A stretch of 64,000 bases of DNA from an uncultured Allomuricauda sp. (GTDB lineage Bacteria > Bacteroidota > Bacteroidia > Flavobacteriales > Flavobacteriaceae), in assembly GCF_947499695.1 (NCBI RefSeq), contig NZ_CANMPQ010000002.1, positions 930,001 to 994,000 on the forward strand. The letters run 5' to 3'. This document shows, one piece after another, positions 10,801 to 17,296 of this stretch. Both the position numbers and the translations under genes were made by a program. The notes beneath the pieces were generated by a model. That model saw only the letters and a list, made by a program, of their open reading frames with translations. It made no database searches and had not been told where the DNA came from. The first letter of the stretch is position 1. Every line of letters begins with the position of its first letter.

Positions 10801-11969
10801 CAGAGTTGATTCGATTAGATACGTTTGACCCTGATTCAACGCCAGATAATAGATTGAGTTCAGAGGATGATCAAGATACTGTAGTTCCTGTACCAAATGG
10901 ATTGGCAGACCTCTCCTTGACAAAAACGGTGGACAATGCTACTCCAAATGTTGGTGATGTGGTCGAATTTACGGTTAGTGTGACAAATGATGGAGCCAGT
11001 GATGCCACAGGAGTAGTAATAACCGACCTATTACCATTAGGATATACGTATCAATCCCATGTGGTGACTGCTGGAACTTATGACGTAAGCACAGGTGCTT
11101 GGAGCATAAACGGAACAATATTCAACCAGAATACGGAAAGCTTGGTGGTATTGGCCACGGTCAATGCCCCTACTGGAACTACCGATGAATATTTGAATGT
11201 TGCCATAATCACAGCTAGTGATTTGGCCGATCCGGATAGCGATATAGGGCAAGGTATAGGAGTAGATGATTTTTCAGATGGACTTGCAGATGATGATGAA
11301 GCTACTGTAGTGGTCACACCTCAAACAACGGATATCGCCGTCACAAAAACTGTGGACAATGCCTCGCCGAATATTGGGGGTCAAGTAGTTTTTACGATTA
11401 CATTGACGAATCAAGGTGCCGTCACCGCAACCAACGTTGGGATTGAAGAAATAATACCCTCAGGGTATAGATTGATAACTTCCCAAGCTTCGACCGGAGT
11501 TTATGATGAAATCTCTGGATTCTGGGAAGTAGCATCTTTAGATGCACTTGGAACGGCAAGCTTGCAACTTACAGTTGAAGTATTGGACACCAATGATTAT
11601 CTGAATACAGCTAGCTTGGCTTTTGTAGACCAATTGGATTTAAACAGAAGCAACGATTCAGACCAGGCGAGTGTTGAACCATCCTGTTTGACAGTTTACA
11701 ACGAGTTCTCTCCAAACGGAGACGGTGTCAACGACCTCTTTAAAATTGATTGTATTTCAAGATACCCTAACAATGTGCTTCAAGTATATAACCGATGGGG
11801 CAATATTGTATATGAACAGCGCTCCTACAATAATGATTGGGACGGAACCTCAAATGGTCGAGCCACAGTCCAAGTAGGAGATCAATTGCCAGTGGGCACC
11901 TATTATTATGTGCTTGACCTAGGAGATGGTTCTGCACCTCGAACAGATTGGTTGTACATAAATAGATAG
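1848..11969 (+). CDS. Giant type IX-secreted surface adhesin (PKD/Ig-like and DUF11 repeats, CHU_C end)
   Basis: A 3373-residue exported protein. The signal peptide ends at about GHAQ (residue 30). Residues 30-1425 hold about 15 Cys-containing PKD/Ig-like modules with recurring DAGPDQ, GTWxQxSGP and YxFxWT motifs. Residues 1425 to about 3275 hold 14 DUF11 modules that begin like ADLSLTKTVDN and contain NVGDxVxFTITVxNxGPSDAT. Several are joined by very acidic linkers such as NNDDGDQSEDDED, which probably bind calcium. The C-terminus, from about NEFSPNGDGVNDLF to the end, is the gliding-associated CHU_C domain that directs type IX secretion. The following PorP/SprF gene is the usual partner of such CHU_C-type (type B) cargo. 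It is a likely SprB-like adhesin; its ligand is unknown. Confidence 0.92.
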   Translation: MIALITRWKKRSIFLSFLFLFAVIQMGHAQNCSINAGIPQTVCENVGTFNLSGSSAGLVQSGPTWSQVGGPSVIIADPSNLTTGINGLVGGNTYTFRLTAVCTDGTTQFQDVNITVQPITVADAGSDVASCPDNSGTVTTSANSPLNGGETGLWSIVGNNDAGVTINAPTSPTTSLTLPEGNAGVTTLQWTITGPDYAPGQFCESTSTMTVANYGGVSVINAGADQNLDNCYSVTQSTSMTASFGGNNINGQVGTWSFVSGPNVPTILDVNDNNTNITNLIEGSYVFRWSVSGPCATGEDTVTINVDEATQDISTASIQDDNIRFCDASITTATLSGSVPQFTGETATWTQTSGPGGASILNPNSPTTQISGLDGNSTYEFTYTIENSTTLCTDTATATIRYSTNPVSITANGGSDIIAACGVTSIDIPFTTTGNGSNTYSIINGPAGSTLIDPGTFSNTGSTPLNIDFDVEGTYTVLFRRALSGTIQTGCDVAMDAINVTVALTPTAANAGTDQNLACNVTSTDITGNTITIGSSLWSQISGPNTATIASPYARTTNVSNLIPGTYVFQYGISGGSSCAPAMEDTVEIVVSSDAPVATDAGVDQTICFGAPTQLDANAPPSTNLLGTWTVDTAPVGATIVFADENNPKTLVSGLDDPNETYIFLWTIDNPGDPTCPNPGTDTVTITTNATQGPTLADAGPDQCLGTGTGSGTLAGNQPAGDEIGTWTALPAIGIAFDDANQFDTDVTVTIEQSYILTWTISKIAPGCQSTSDEVEITVGPNAAANAGPDQTACQSVFTMDATGSVGSSGSWAQISGPGGYTFDDNTSPTAQITFSFSGQYVFEWTANNGSCSSDTDQVTLNVGIPPTTASITTPTETICSSTSVVLDGNVFNSNIETGYWTLLSGAPNTPTFSDVNDPNATVTGLVSGSYTFRWTIAGDPNCPTSFADKTVDVFVPADAGPDLELCQVQNFLLEATFGSTGTWVQTFGPGVGGLPGTPATITQNPSDSNVAEVSNIELGRVYRFQFTTNYPGATGCGNTSDEVQVESSGLPTVLPAAGPDQLLCLGDLVVANQTTLAGNMPPDDVDEATWSFTEQPAGSTAVITSINDPTSTITGLTVPGTYILEWNFESGFCFTTSDVVRIEVYDVPSTADAGADQASACPVDAQLNAVPPTSGTGTWTFTVDPSGGAAVIDNPNSPTSTISNITVLGTYTLTWTVAHNGITFVDSPSACDPTSDTVDITFPADAPSSADAGADQEFCAATQTNMAAAAIVVGTGTWTQTAGPGIGGTPGTPANIVSPNSETTLIDTLEAGTYEFTWTVVNGGCTFVDTMELVNYADPGSADAGPNQSLDQFSLVTLAAVPATAGVGTWSQISGPTTAGFDNVNDPNTDVFGATTGIYVFEWRISNGICADVFDTVEISFVGIDLELTKSVLPVSANPGDTVTFTIDVFNDDASTPTDATGVSVRDVMPSGYSLVPGTVSNGGVYNAGDLSITWSNLSILNGNTQSLTFDATVNASGNYINSAEITANDTFDIDSTVNNGLVGEDDQDTAEVTVTIADLTLSKDISAGSSLTPNIGDTVIFELTVSNAGPVTATNITVEDVVPSGFTIGTINNGGTESSGTITWDITSLPVGSTTVTYEVTVNAPAGTPNEYVNTAEITASDQFDPNSSPNNDDGDQSEDDEDSVTITVAEEADLSISKNIIVGSTTPNVGDTLTFELVLSNAGSNDATGVSVEDILPVGFTLTAVNSGGSLGGNTASWSGLFIPSGGNIALTYQATVNTPTGAAGEYTNSAQITASNQIDPDSDPADGPGTDDLGDGVADDDEASLTIVPQEADLSLDKSVDNTTPDVGDTVTFTVQVDNAGPDIASNVSIEDVVPSGYTIVGGSVSNGGVFNLGGSEVIWNLASVPLAGVTLTYQATVNAPTGALGEYENIAQITAVDQYDPNSTPNNDDGDQSEDDEDSQTVVPTSSDLSLVKDISTASSATPNVGDTVVFELTVTNAGPSAATNIVLEDIVPSGYILGTVNNGGSAIAGTFITWNIANLPVGSTTVSYDVTVSAPTGSTDEYLNTAEIASVDQFDPDSTPGNDDGDQDEDDEDFFVVIPQVADIELEILASNTTPDVGDIISFTINLSNTGADAATGVSIENLVPSGFGTITGINNGGTFNFGSGIVTWTGLTVPVGTNTTVLTFNATVGTPTGALGEFMHIAEVTFSNQFDSDSTPNNDDGDQSEDDEDAITAAPEQADLSLTKIVVDNDLTPNVGDEISFEITISNAGPNDATNVVVTDLLPTGFDYVLYSATAGIYNDTTGEWQVGTVTGGSSETLIIDVLVNAAGNYVNTAQITASDAFDIDSTPSNGVSAEDDQDDVTITPAALVDLSLTKSVDNANPIVNTNVVFTLTVSNTGPSDATAIQVTDQLPSGFTYVSDDGGGNYDDTTGIWNVGALINGGNTSLNITATVNPTGSYVNIAEITAQGETDSDSTPNNAVAGEDDQDQVVINAAPLVDISVTKTADDLTPNVGDPIEFTITVQNDGPNDATNVVVTDVLASGYGFVSAVPSTGVYEPLNGSWTVGNLANAASENIVITATVLADGDYTNIAELTGLTETDIDSEPSNNDDTEDDQQTIEPVPVLVSDLVLRKSVDILSPLVGEEVIFNISITNNGPSDVTGVEVEDLLPSGYTYVSNNRTAGVYDPGTGIWELNGVIPNGTTETMNIVAVVNPTGDYFNVTEVFSSSNLDPNSTPNNNNVFENDQDSAGTTPIPSADLSLDKTVDNEFPNVGSNVVFTITVTNDGPSDATSVVVSDALPSGFTYLADDSGGTYSDTSGLWNVGTITGGGNAILNITAQVNSSGDYTNVAEVITSIQPDPDSTPGNNILSEDDQDEQSVTPRSVTDISVSKTADNLSPSVGEQIVFTVTVTNSGPNVAAGLVIEDILATGYSLVSAVVTSGTYDQITGVWGIPTMANGTVETLTITATVLASGNYSNTAELIRLDTFDPDSTPDNRLSSEDDQDTVVPVPNGLADLSLTKTVDNATPNVGDVVEFTVSVTNDGASDATGVVITDLLPLGYTYQSHVVTAGTYDVSTGAWSINGTIFNQNTESLVVLATVNAPTGTTDEYLNVAIITASDLADPDSDIGQGIGVDDFSDGLADDDEATVVVTPQTTDIAVTKTVDNASPNIGGQVVFTITLTNQGAVTATNVGIEEIIPSGYRLITSQASTGVYDEISGFWEVASLDALGTASLQLTVEVLDTNDYLNTASLAFVDQLDLNRSNDSDQASVEPSCLTVYNEFSPNGDGVNDLFKIDCISRYPNNVLQVYNRWGNIVYEQRSYNNDWDGTSNGRATVQVGDQLPVGTYYYVLDLGDGSAPRTDWLYINR

Positions 11970-12006
11970 GAAAATGGGCAAGGAAAAAGTGAAAAACACA
12001 AAACGA

Positions 12007-12927
12007 ATGAAAAATCAACTACGGTATACTTGTCTAGTGGCTTTAGCGCTGCTGTCCTTTAAAGGAATGGCGCAACAAGACCCACAGTTTACCCAGTATA
12101 TGTACAATACTTTGAATGTTAACCCAGCCTATGCAGGATCAAGGGGACATTTGACAGCTTTGTTGTTACACCGTTCACAATGGGTTGGCGTAAATGGCGC
12201 CCCTACCACCCAGGTTATCGCCGCTGACGGCCCTGTGGGGAATAATGTTGGACTTGGTTTGGTGCTTTCCCATGATGCCTTGGGACCAGCCTCCGAAGTA
12301 TTTGTAGATGCAAACTTCTCCTATACCGTAAAATTGGATGAAAACGATAAAAAACTCTCCTTCGGACTTAAAGGTGGAGGAAGGATGTTCAATGTAGATT
12401 TTTCAAAGGGATTGACTGAAAATCCAGATGTAGCATTTCAGAATAATATTTCAAACAAGTTTTTTCCAACCATTGGTGCTGGGGTATACTATCACTCCGG
12501 GAAAAGTTATTTGGGACTTGCAGTGCCTAATTTCTTTGCTCAAGACCACTATGATGGTGAAGAACAGGAAATCGCAGCCGAACGTTTACATTACTATTTG
12601 ATAGGTGGAAAAATAATCGACCTTACCCCAGACATAAAGTTTAAACCAGCCTTTTTTGTAAAATGGGTTCCAGGAGCACCCATGATTGCAGATGTATCTG
12701 CGAATGCCATGCTAAGAGAGACTTTTACATTTGGATTGGCTTACCGATGGGATGATTCCTTTTCGGCTTTATTAGGACTTCAAATATCACCAGACTTAAG
12801 CGTCGGATATTCCTATGACCTGACTACCTCAGACTTAAGAAGCTACACAAGCGGTACGCACGAAGTATTTTTGAGATATGAGTTCAAGACCGTTGAGAAG
12901 CGATTAAAATCCCCAAGATTCTACTAA
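12007..12927 (+). CDS. PorP/SprF-family type IX secretion system membrane protein
   Basis: This is an outer-membrane protein of the PorP/SprF family. It has a signal peptide (MKNQLRYTCLVALALLSF, cut after GMAQ) followed by the family hallmark QQDPQFTQYMYNTLNVNPAYAGSRG, then a predicted beta-barrel. SprF-type proteins are needed to secrete or attach the SprB-like adhesin encoded just upstream, so this copy is probably dedicated to the giant adhesin. The frame also offers an earlier ATG at 11974; the later one was chosen because it gives a compact signal peptide. An OmpA protein gene starts one base after the stop. Confidence 0.9.
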   Translation: MKNQLRYTCLVALALLSFKGMAQQDPQFTQYMYNTLNVNPAYAGSRGHLTALLLHRSQWVGVNGAPTTQVIAADGPVGNNVGLGLVLSHDALGPASEVFVDANFSYTVKLDENDKKLSFGLKGGGRMFNVDFSKGLTENPDVAFQNNISNKFFPTIGAGVYYHSGKSYLGLAVPNFFAQDHYDGEEQEIAAERLHYYLIGGKIIDLTPDIKFKPAFFVKWVPGAPMIADVSANAMLRETFTFGLAYRWDDSFSALLGLQISPDLSVGYSYDLTTSDLRSYTSGTHEVFLRYEFKTVEKRLKSPRFY

Positions 12928-12928
12928 G

Positions 12929-14878
12929 ATGAAAGTATTTAAAATCAACATACTGATACCATTTTTGCTTGTGTTTTTTACAACAAATGCCCAGTTAAAA
13001 TACCAGGATGCCGATATCAATTTTGACAATTTGATGTATGTCAGAGCTGCTAAACAGTATGAAAGTATTGTTAGAAAAGGAGATGATTCGCAAGAAGTAT
13101 TGCAGCGTTTGGGCGATGCATATTTCTTCAACACTGACATGGTAAATGCTGTAAAATGGTATGAAGTACTTTTCTCAAAATACGAAAAGACCCTTTCTTC
13201 GGAGTATAGTTTTAGATATGTACATGCGCTAAAAGGTGTGGGTAACTATACCATGGCAAAAGCAATCATGAAAATATATTCCAAAAAACTTAAGGAGGGT
13301 GGGCTTTCTGTAGATCATCTTAAAGATAATGACGAAAAGCTGGATGAAATTCTGAGCAGACAACCGCAATTTTATATTACAAATTTAGCCATCAATACAC
13401 CTGTGGCCGATTTTGGCACAATGTTTTACAAAGATAAAATTGTGTTCTCATCAAGTAGGGATTCCATGACATTTGAAACCCGGGTATATGAATGGAATCA
13501 ACAGCCGTATTTAGACTTTTTTATGGCGGACACCATTGATTTGGGCTCTGATTTAGCTGATGTTACTCAATTTTCACCAATCTTAAATACCCGATATCAT
13601 GAAGCAATAACGGCATTTATACCAGAGGGGAACATAATGTATTTCACAAGAAACAATTATTCCAATAGGGTTTTGGGAGGTGATGAAGAAGGTACAAATC
13701 ACTTGAAAATATATAAGGCCGAACTCCGTGGAGGAGAGTGGACCGAAGCCGAGGAGGTTTCCTTTAATAGCGAACAATATTCGGTGGGACAACCGGCACT
13801 AAGTCCGGATGGTCGTAAATTGTATTTTGTTTCCGATATGCCCGGAAGTATTGGGAAGACGGATATTTTTGTGGTGGATGTTAACCGCGATGGAAGCTTT
13901 TCAGAACCACGTAACCTCGGGCCGACCGTAAACACGGCAGGAAGAGAAATGTTCCCGTACATCACCGAAGAAAAGATATATTTCGCATCAGATGGGCATT
14001 TAGGTTTAGGTGGATTGGATGTTTTTGAAACTGAACTTGGAAGAAATGGTTTCAGTGAGCCCAATAACCTGGGTAAACCATTGAATAGCAATAGAGACGA
14101 CTTCGCTTACATTGTTAATGAGAAAACGGACCGAGGATATTTCTCTTCCAATAGAGAAGGAGGAAAAGGTGATGATGATATTTATTCCTTCCAACGTAAG
14201 GAGGAAGTCTGTAAGCAAACCGTAAAAGGGAGCGTGGTTAGAGCAGCTAATGCCCAACCTATAGTGAATGTAAATGTAGAGCTTATTGCAGATGATGGCA
14301 GCTCTTTGGGAAAAACACGAACAGACCCTTATGGTGCTTTTGAATTTGAAACTCCCCTGGCTTGCGAAACATCATATGCCATCAAGATTGATAAAGAAGG
14401 CTTTAAATCTGGAGGGGCAGGATTTAGTACCACAAAAACAAAAGATTTCATTAACGATGTGCCTTTGGAAATCACCAAAGAACTCAACAAACTTATTGTA
14501 AGGGAGAACGGTGTGCTCAAGATTAAGATAGACAATATTTATTTTGATTTGAACAAAGCGGACATTCGCCCTGATGCCGCACTAGAACTCAATAAAATTG
14601 TTGAGGTAATGAAGGAGTATCCTAAAATGGTCATTAAAATTGAAGCGCACACAGATGCAAGAGGAAGCGACAGATATAACGAAACACTATCCGATAAAAG
14701 AGCAAAAGCTACTGGAAGTTACATTGCCTCCCAAGGAATTGAGGCAGAGAGAATCGAGAGCGCAATTGGATATGGTGAAAAGCAATTGTTGAACCATTGC
14801 AGTAATGGTGTCAAATGTTCTAAAGAAGAACATGATGCAAACCGAAGATCAGAATTTATAATCGTTAAACTTCAATAA
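12929..14878 (+). CDS. OmpA-family protein with TPR, PD40 and carboxypeptidase-like domains
   Basis: A 649-residue exported protein. Domain order: signal peptide ending near TTNAQ (21); TPR-like helices (about 25-140); WD40-like PD40 repeats (about 160-420), with LSPDGRKLYFVSDMPGS and FASDGHLGLGGLDVFE; a carboxypeptidase-regulatory-like Ig fold (about 435-520); and an OmpA peptidoglycan-binding domain (about 535-649) with IYFDLNKADIRPDA and EAHTDARGSDRYNETLSDKRA. This architecture resembles the PorE/SprE-like envelope anchors and is the standard third gene of adhesin-PorP-OmpA operons. It probably fixes the secretion or adhesion complex to the cell wall. A terminator follows 27 bp downstream. 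Confidence 0.9.
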   Translation: MKVFKINILIPFLLVFFTTNAQLKYQDADINFDNLMYVRAAKQYESIVRKGDDSQEVLQRLGDAYFFNTDMVNAVKWYEVLFSKYEKTLSSEYSFRYVHALKGVGNYTMAKAIMKIYSKKLKEGGLSVDHLKDNDEKLDEILSRQPQFYITNLAINTPVADFGTMFYKDKIVFSSSRDSMTFETRVYEWNQQPYLDFFMADTIDLGSDLADVTQFSPILNTRYHEAITAFIPEGNIMYFTRNNYSNRVLGGDEEGTNHLKIYKAELRGGEWTEAEEVSFNSEQYSVGQPALSPDGRKLYFVSDMPGSIGKTDIFVVDVNRDGSFSEPRNLGPTVNTAGREMFPYITEEKIYFASDGHLGLGGLDVFETELGRNGFSEPNNLGKPLNSNRDDFAYIVNEKTDRGYFSSNREGGKGDDDIYSFQRKEEVCKQTVKGSVVRAANAQPIVNVNVELIADDGSSLGKTRTDPYGAFEFETPLACETSYAIKIDKEGFKSGGAGFSTTKTKDFINDVPLEITKELNKLIVRENGVLKIKIDNIYFDLNKADIRPDAALELNKIVEVMKEYPKMVIKIEAHTDARGSDRYNETLSDKRAKATGSYIASQGIEAERIESAIGYGEKQLLNHCSNGVKCSKEEHDANRRSEFIIVKLQ

Positions 14879-14905
14879 CTAACCTACCTAAACAAACCCC
14901 AGAAG

Positions 14906-14935
14906 AACCTTCAATGCAAATTGAAGGTTTTTTTT
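14906..14935 (+). terminator. Rho-independent terminator of the adhesin operon
   Basis: A 10-bp perfect stem, AACCTTCAAT / ATTGAAGGTT, closes a GCAA loop and is followed by a run of eight T. It sits 27 bp after the OmpA stop codon. Confidence 0.9.
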
Positions 14936-14954
14936 CGCCAAAAATTAACCCAAA

Positions 14955-14983
14955 TGCAACCCTTACTTTTTTTGTTTGTCTTT
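14955..14983 (+). promoter_or_regulatory. Putative ECF-type promoter, sigma factor operon
   Basis: TGCAACC (14955-14961) and TGTCTTT (14977-14983) are separated by exactly 15 bp. The same two elements with the same spacing recur upstream of the beta-barrel gene at 17243-17271. This is the pattern expected for -35 and -10 elements read by the ECF sigma factor encoded directly downstream, which would then activate itself. Confidence 0.65.
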
Positions 14984-15017
14984 GGAATAGATGAATAAGG
15001 ATTATTTTTAGCTGTCA

Positions 15018-15578
15018 TTGAATAACCGTCCAGGATTTTTGGAAGCAAACGTACGTTTTACGCACCAAGCTTTGGTAGAACAGAGCAAAGAAGGCAACAG
15101 GAATGCCCAGTATCAGTTATATGGGCTGTATGTGGATGCTATGTTCAATGTTGCCATGCGATTGTTAACGGTTAGGGAAGATGCTGAGGATGTGCTTCAA
15201 GAGAGTTTTGTGGAGGCATTCAAAAAGCTGGACACCTTCAGGTTTGATAGCACTTTTGGAGCATGGTTAAAACGGATAGTAATCAATAGAAGTATAAATC
15301 ATTTAAAAGCAAAACGACTTCTATTGTCTTCATTGGAAAATGAAGGAGAGCCCATAGAAGACGATGAGCCAAAAATTGATATCAAGTTTGAGGTTGAAAA
15401 AGTAAAAGTTGGTTTGGGGCAGCTTCCGGAAGGGTACAGACAAATAATCACCCTGTATTTGATTGAAGGATATGATCATGTGGAAATAGCAGAAATTATG
15501 GGAATTTCTACCTCCACCTCTAAATCACAATATCATAGGGCGAAGAAAAAATTGATTCAAATTGTAAATGAACTGTAA
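15018..15578 (+). CDS. ECF-family RNA polymerase sigma factor
   Basis: A 186-residue sigma-70 family protein of the extracytoplasmic-function class. Region 2 spans about residues 28-96 (AMFNVAMRLLTVREDAEDVLQE) and region 4 about 130-182, with the helix-turn-helix IEGYDHVEIAEIMGISTST. The start is uncertain. No ATG lies near the start of the conserved part; the frame begins at TTG 15018 (or CTG 15012). An in-frame ATG at 14991 is cut off by TAG at 15009. The anti-sigma gene overlaps its stop by one base (TAATG). A promoter-like signature shared with the second operon suggests autoregulation. Confidence 0.9.
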   Translation: MNNRPGFLEANVRFTHQALVEQSKEGNRNAQYQLYGLYVDAMFNVAMRLLTVREDAEDVLQESFVEAFKKLDTFRFDSTFGAWLKRIVINRSINHLKAKRLLLSSLENEGEPIEDDEPKIDIKFEVEKVKVGLGQLPEGYRQIITLYLIEGYDHVEIAEIMGISTSTSKSQYHRAKKKLIQIVNEL

Positions 15579-16123
15579 TGGACAATTTTGAAAAACATAT
15601 AAGAGAGAACAAACAGGCATTTGATGTCCATAAGGTGGACAAGAACAAGCTTTGGGAAAACATTGCCACTCAGCTCGATGAGAAACCTGAGAAAAAGGTA
15701 ATTCCATTATGGAGGTCCAGCAAGTTACGTATTGCGGCTTCGATATTGATGCTAATAGGATTATCCTTCATTGGAGTTTTCATGATTACCGGGCCAACAG
15801 GGCAAAATACGGATAGTTATGCCAACGAGGAACTATTTGATATAGACCTGCATTATAAAAATTTAGTTTTTCAACAGGTGCAGTTGGTCAAGAATCACCC
15901 CGAATTAGCGGACAAGGATAAGAAAGAATTTTTATCCTTTATGGATGAATTGGACACTGAATACGAGCAGTTAAAACAAGAAATGCAGAACAATTTGGAC
16001 AATGAGTTAATTCTGGAAGCCATTGTAAACAATTATAAAAAACGCATCGAACTGATTGAGAACCTACTCAAACAAATCAATGCTTCTAAAAATGAAATGG
16101 ATTATGAAGGGTATATATTATAA
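15578..16123 (+). CDS. Membrane anti-sigma factor (predicted)
   Basis: A 181-residue protein with a soluble N-terminal segment (1-50), one transmembrane helix (about 51-70, RIAASILMLIGLSFIGVFMI) and a periplasmic helical region with a likely coiled coil (about 125-170). Its position, overlapping the ECF sigma stop codon by one base, and its topology make it the probable anti-sigma. No zinc-binding ZAS motif (HxxxCxxC) is present, so it is not a classical RsrA-type regulator. The sensor part is short and its signal unknown. The next gene starts inside its 3' end. Confidence 0.8.
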   Translation: MDNFEKHIRENKQAFDVHKVDKNKLWENIATQLDEKPEKKVIPLWRSSKLRIAASILMLIGLSFIGVFMITGPTGQNTDSYANEELFDIDLHYKNLVFQQVQLVKNHPELADKDKKEFLSFMDELDTEYEQLKQEMQNNLDNELILEAIVNNYKKRIELIENLLKQINASKNEMDYEGYIL

Positions 16124-17192
16124 AAGCACAGTACTCGCCATATTAAGTTGCTTTTTGGCAATAACGGTATCCGCCCAAAGCGAACGTTCCAAGCAATGGG
16201 ATAAAAGCTATGATTTTTCCGCAAATGGAACGGTTCAGGTTGAGAACAAATATGGAAATGTCACAATAAATGGATGGGAGAGAGAAGAATTGAGAGTTTC
16301 CGTTTCAATAACCGTTACCCATCGAAAAGATGAGAACGCCAAAAAACTATTGGATAGAATTCAGCCAAAAGTTTCCAACGCCGGGGATTTCATTCGAATC
16401 TCATCCGAGATAGCAGAAAGAAGTTCCAGCATATTTAGTCGGTATTTCAATAAGGCAAATCCTTTTGATTTTGATAAATCCAACATTCAAATTGATTACG
16501 AAGTATACCTGCCCGTAAATGCGGAGCTTAACATTATCAACAAATTTGGCGATGTTATCATTGGAGCCTGGAAAGGGGATTTGGATGCCGATGTGCAGCA
16601 TGGAGACCTCTGGATAAACGAGGAAATTTCAACAGCGAAAGTAGATATGCGTTTTGGAAAACTGAATTGTGGAAACTTAGGTTACGGGAATATTAAAATG
16701 AGCAATGGAGCTATTGATATAGACCGTGCACAGAAACTCAAAATAATAAGTAACGGAAGTGAAATAAAATTGGAAGAGGTTGATATATTAGAATTGTATT
16801 CCAATAAAGATGAGGTGTATTTGGAAAGTGTGGGAAGTCTAAGAGGAGATTTCAAATTTTCCAATGCCGATATCTCAAGTGTAGACTCCAAATTGTTCTT
16901 GACTCTTAGGATAGCGGAGATTGATATACATAAAATTTTGAAACCGAATGCAGAGTTGGACATTGTACAGGAATCTTCTGAGGTTAATTTGAATATTTCT
17001 GGTCTTTCCTTTGATTTTAGGGCCACCTTGGAACAAGGTTTGTTGCGCGTACCTAAAACTTTTACCAATGTAAAGACCAATATGACCAACGCCGGAAGAA
17101 AAATAAGAGATATCTCAGCTACCTATGGTTCTGGAGAGCAAGGCGATTTTTCTATCAATGGTATAAAAGGTGTGATTATACTATCAGATTAA
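16104..17192 (+). CDS. Exported DUF4097-type beta-solenoid protein
   Basis: The signal peptide MKGIYYKSTVLAILSCFLAITVSAQ is followed by a region rich in short beta-strands, of the adhesin-like DUF4097 type (GTVQVENKYGNVTINGWERE, then AELNIINKFGDVIIGAWKGD). Such genes are the usual third member of flavobacterial ECF sigma/anti-sigma operons. The start at 16104 was chosen because it opens the signal peptide; in-frame ATGs also exist at 16056, 16080 and 16092. The gene overlaps the anti-sigma gene by 20 bp, so the two are translationally coupled. It is periplasmic or surface-exposed; the function is unknown. Confidence 0.8.
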   Translation: MKGIYYKSTVLAILSCFLAITVSAQSERSKQWDKSYDFSANGTVQVENKYGNVTINGWEREELRVSVSITVTHRKDENAKKLLDRIQPKVSNAGDFIRISSEIAERSSSIFSRYFNKANPFDFDKSNIQIDYEVYLPVNAELNIINKFGDVIIGAWKGDLDADVQHGDLWINEEISTAKVDMRFGKLNCGNLGYGNIKMSNGAIDIDRAQKLKIISNGSEIKLEEVDILELYSNKDEVYLESVGSLRGDFKFSNADISSVDSKLFLTLRIAEIDIHKILKPNAELDIVQESSEVNLNISGLSFDFRATLEQGLLRVPKTFTNVKTNMTNAGRKIRDISATYGSGEQGDFSINGIKGVIILSD

Positions 17193-17242
17193 GAATTGAA
17201 TAAACAAAGCCAAAAAAAAAAATCAAAAAAAGATGGTGAACG

Positions 17243-17271
17243 TGCAACCTTTTGTTCGCTCTATTGTCTTT
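17243..17271 (+). promoter_or_regulatory. Putative ECF-type promoter, beta-barrel/TonB receptor operon
   Basis: TGCAACC (17243-17249), a 15-bp spacer and TGTCTTT (17265-17271) repeat the signature seen before the ECF sigma gene. The spacers themselves differ, so this is not a simple duplication. The end of the -10 element is 25 bp before the chosen start codon. Confidence 0.65.
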
Positions 17272-17296
17272 AACTCGACAACCTAATCAAAAAACG

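Noticed and set aside
2195..11317. Many antisense and shifted ORFs of 60-136 codons inside the giant adhesin gene
   Set aside because: They lie opposite repeats of biased composition, repeat the same patterns with each module, and have no start signals or known domains. They are shadows of the adhesin frame.
6121..11640. Repeated DNA blocks resembling a repeat array
   Set aside because: The repeats are in-frame protein modules of about 120 codons with diverged DNA, not short identical repeats with unique spacers. Not a CRISPR array.
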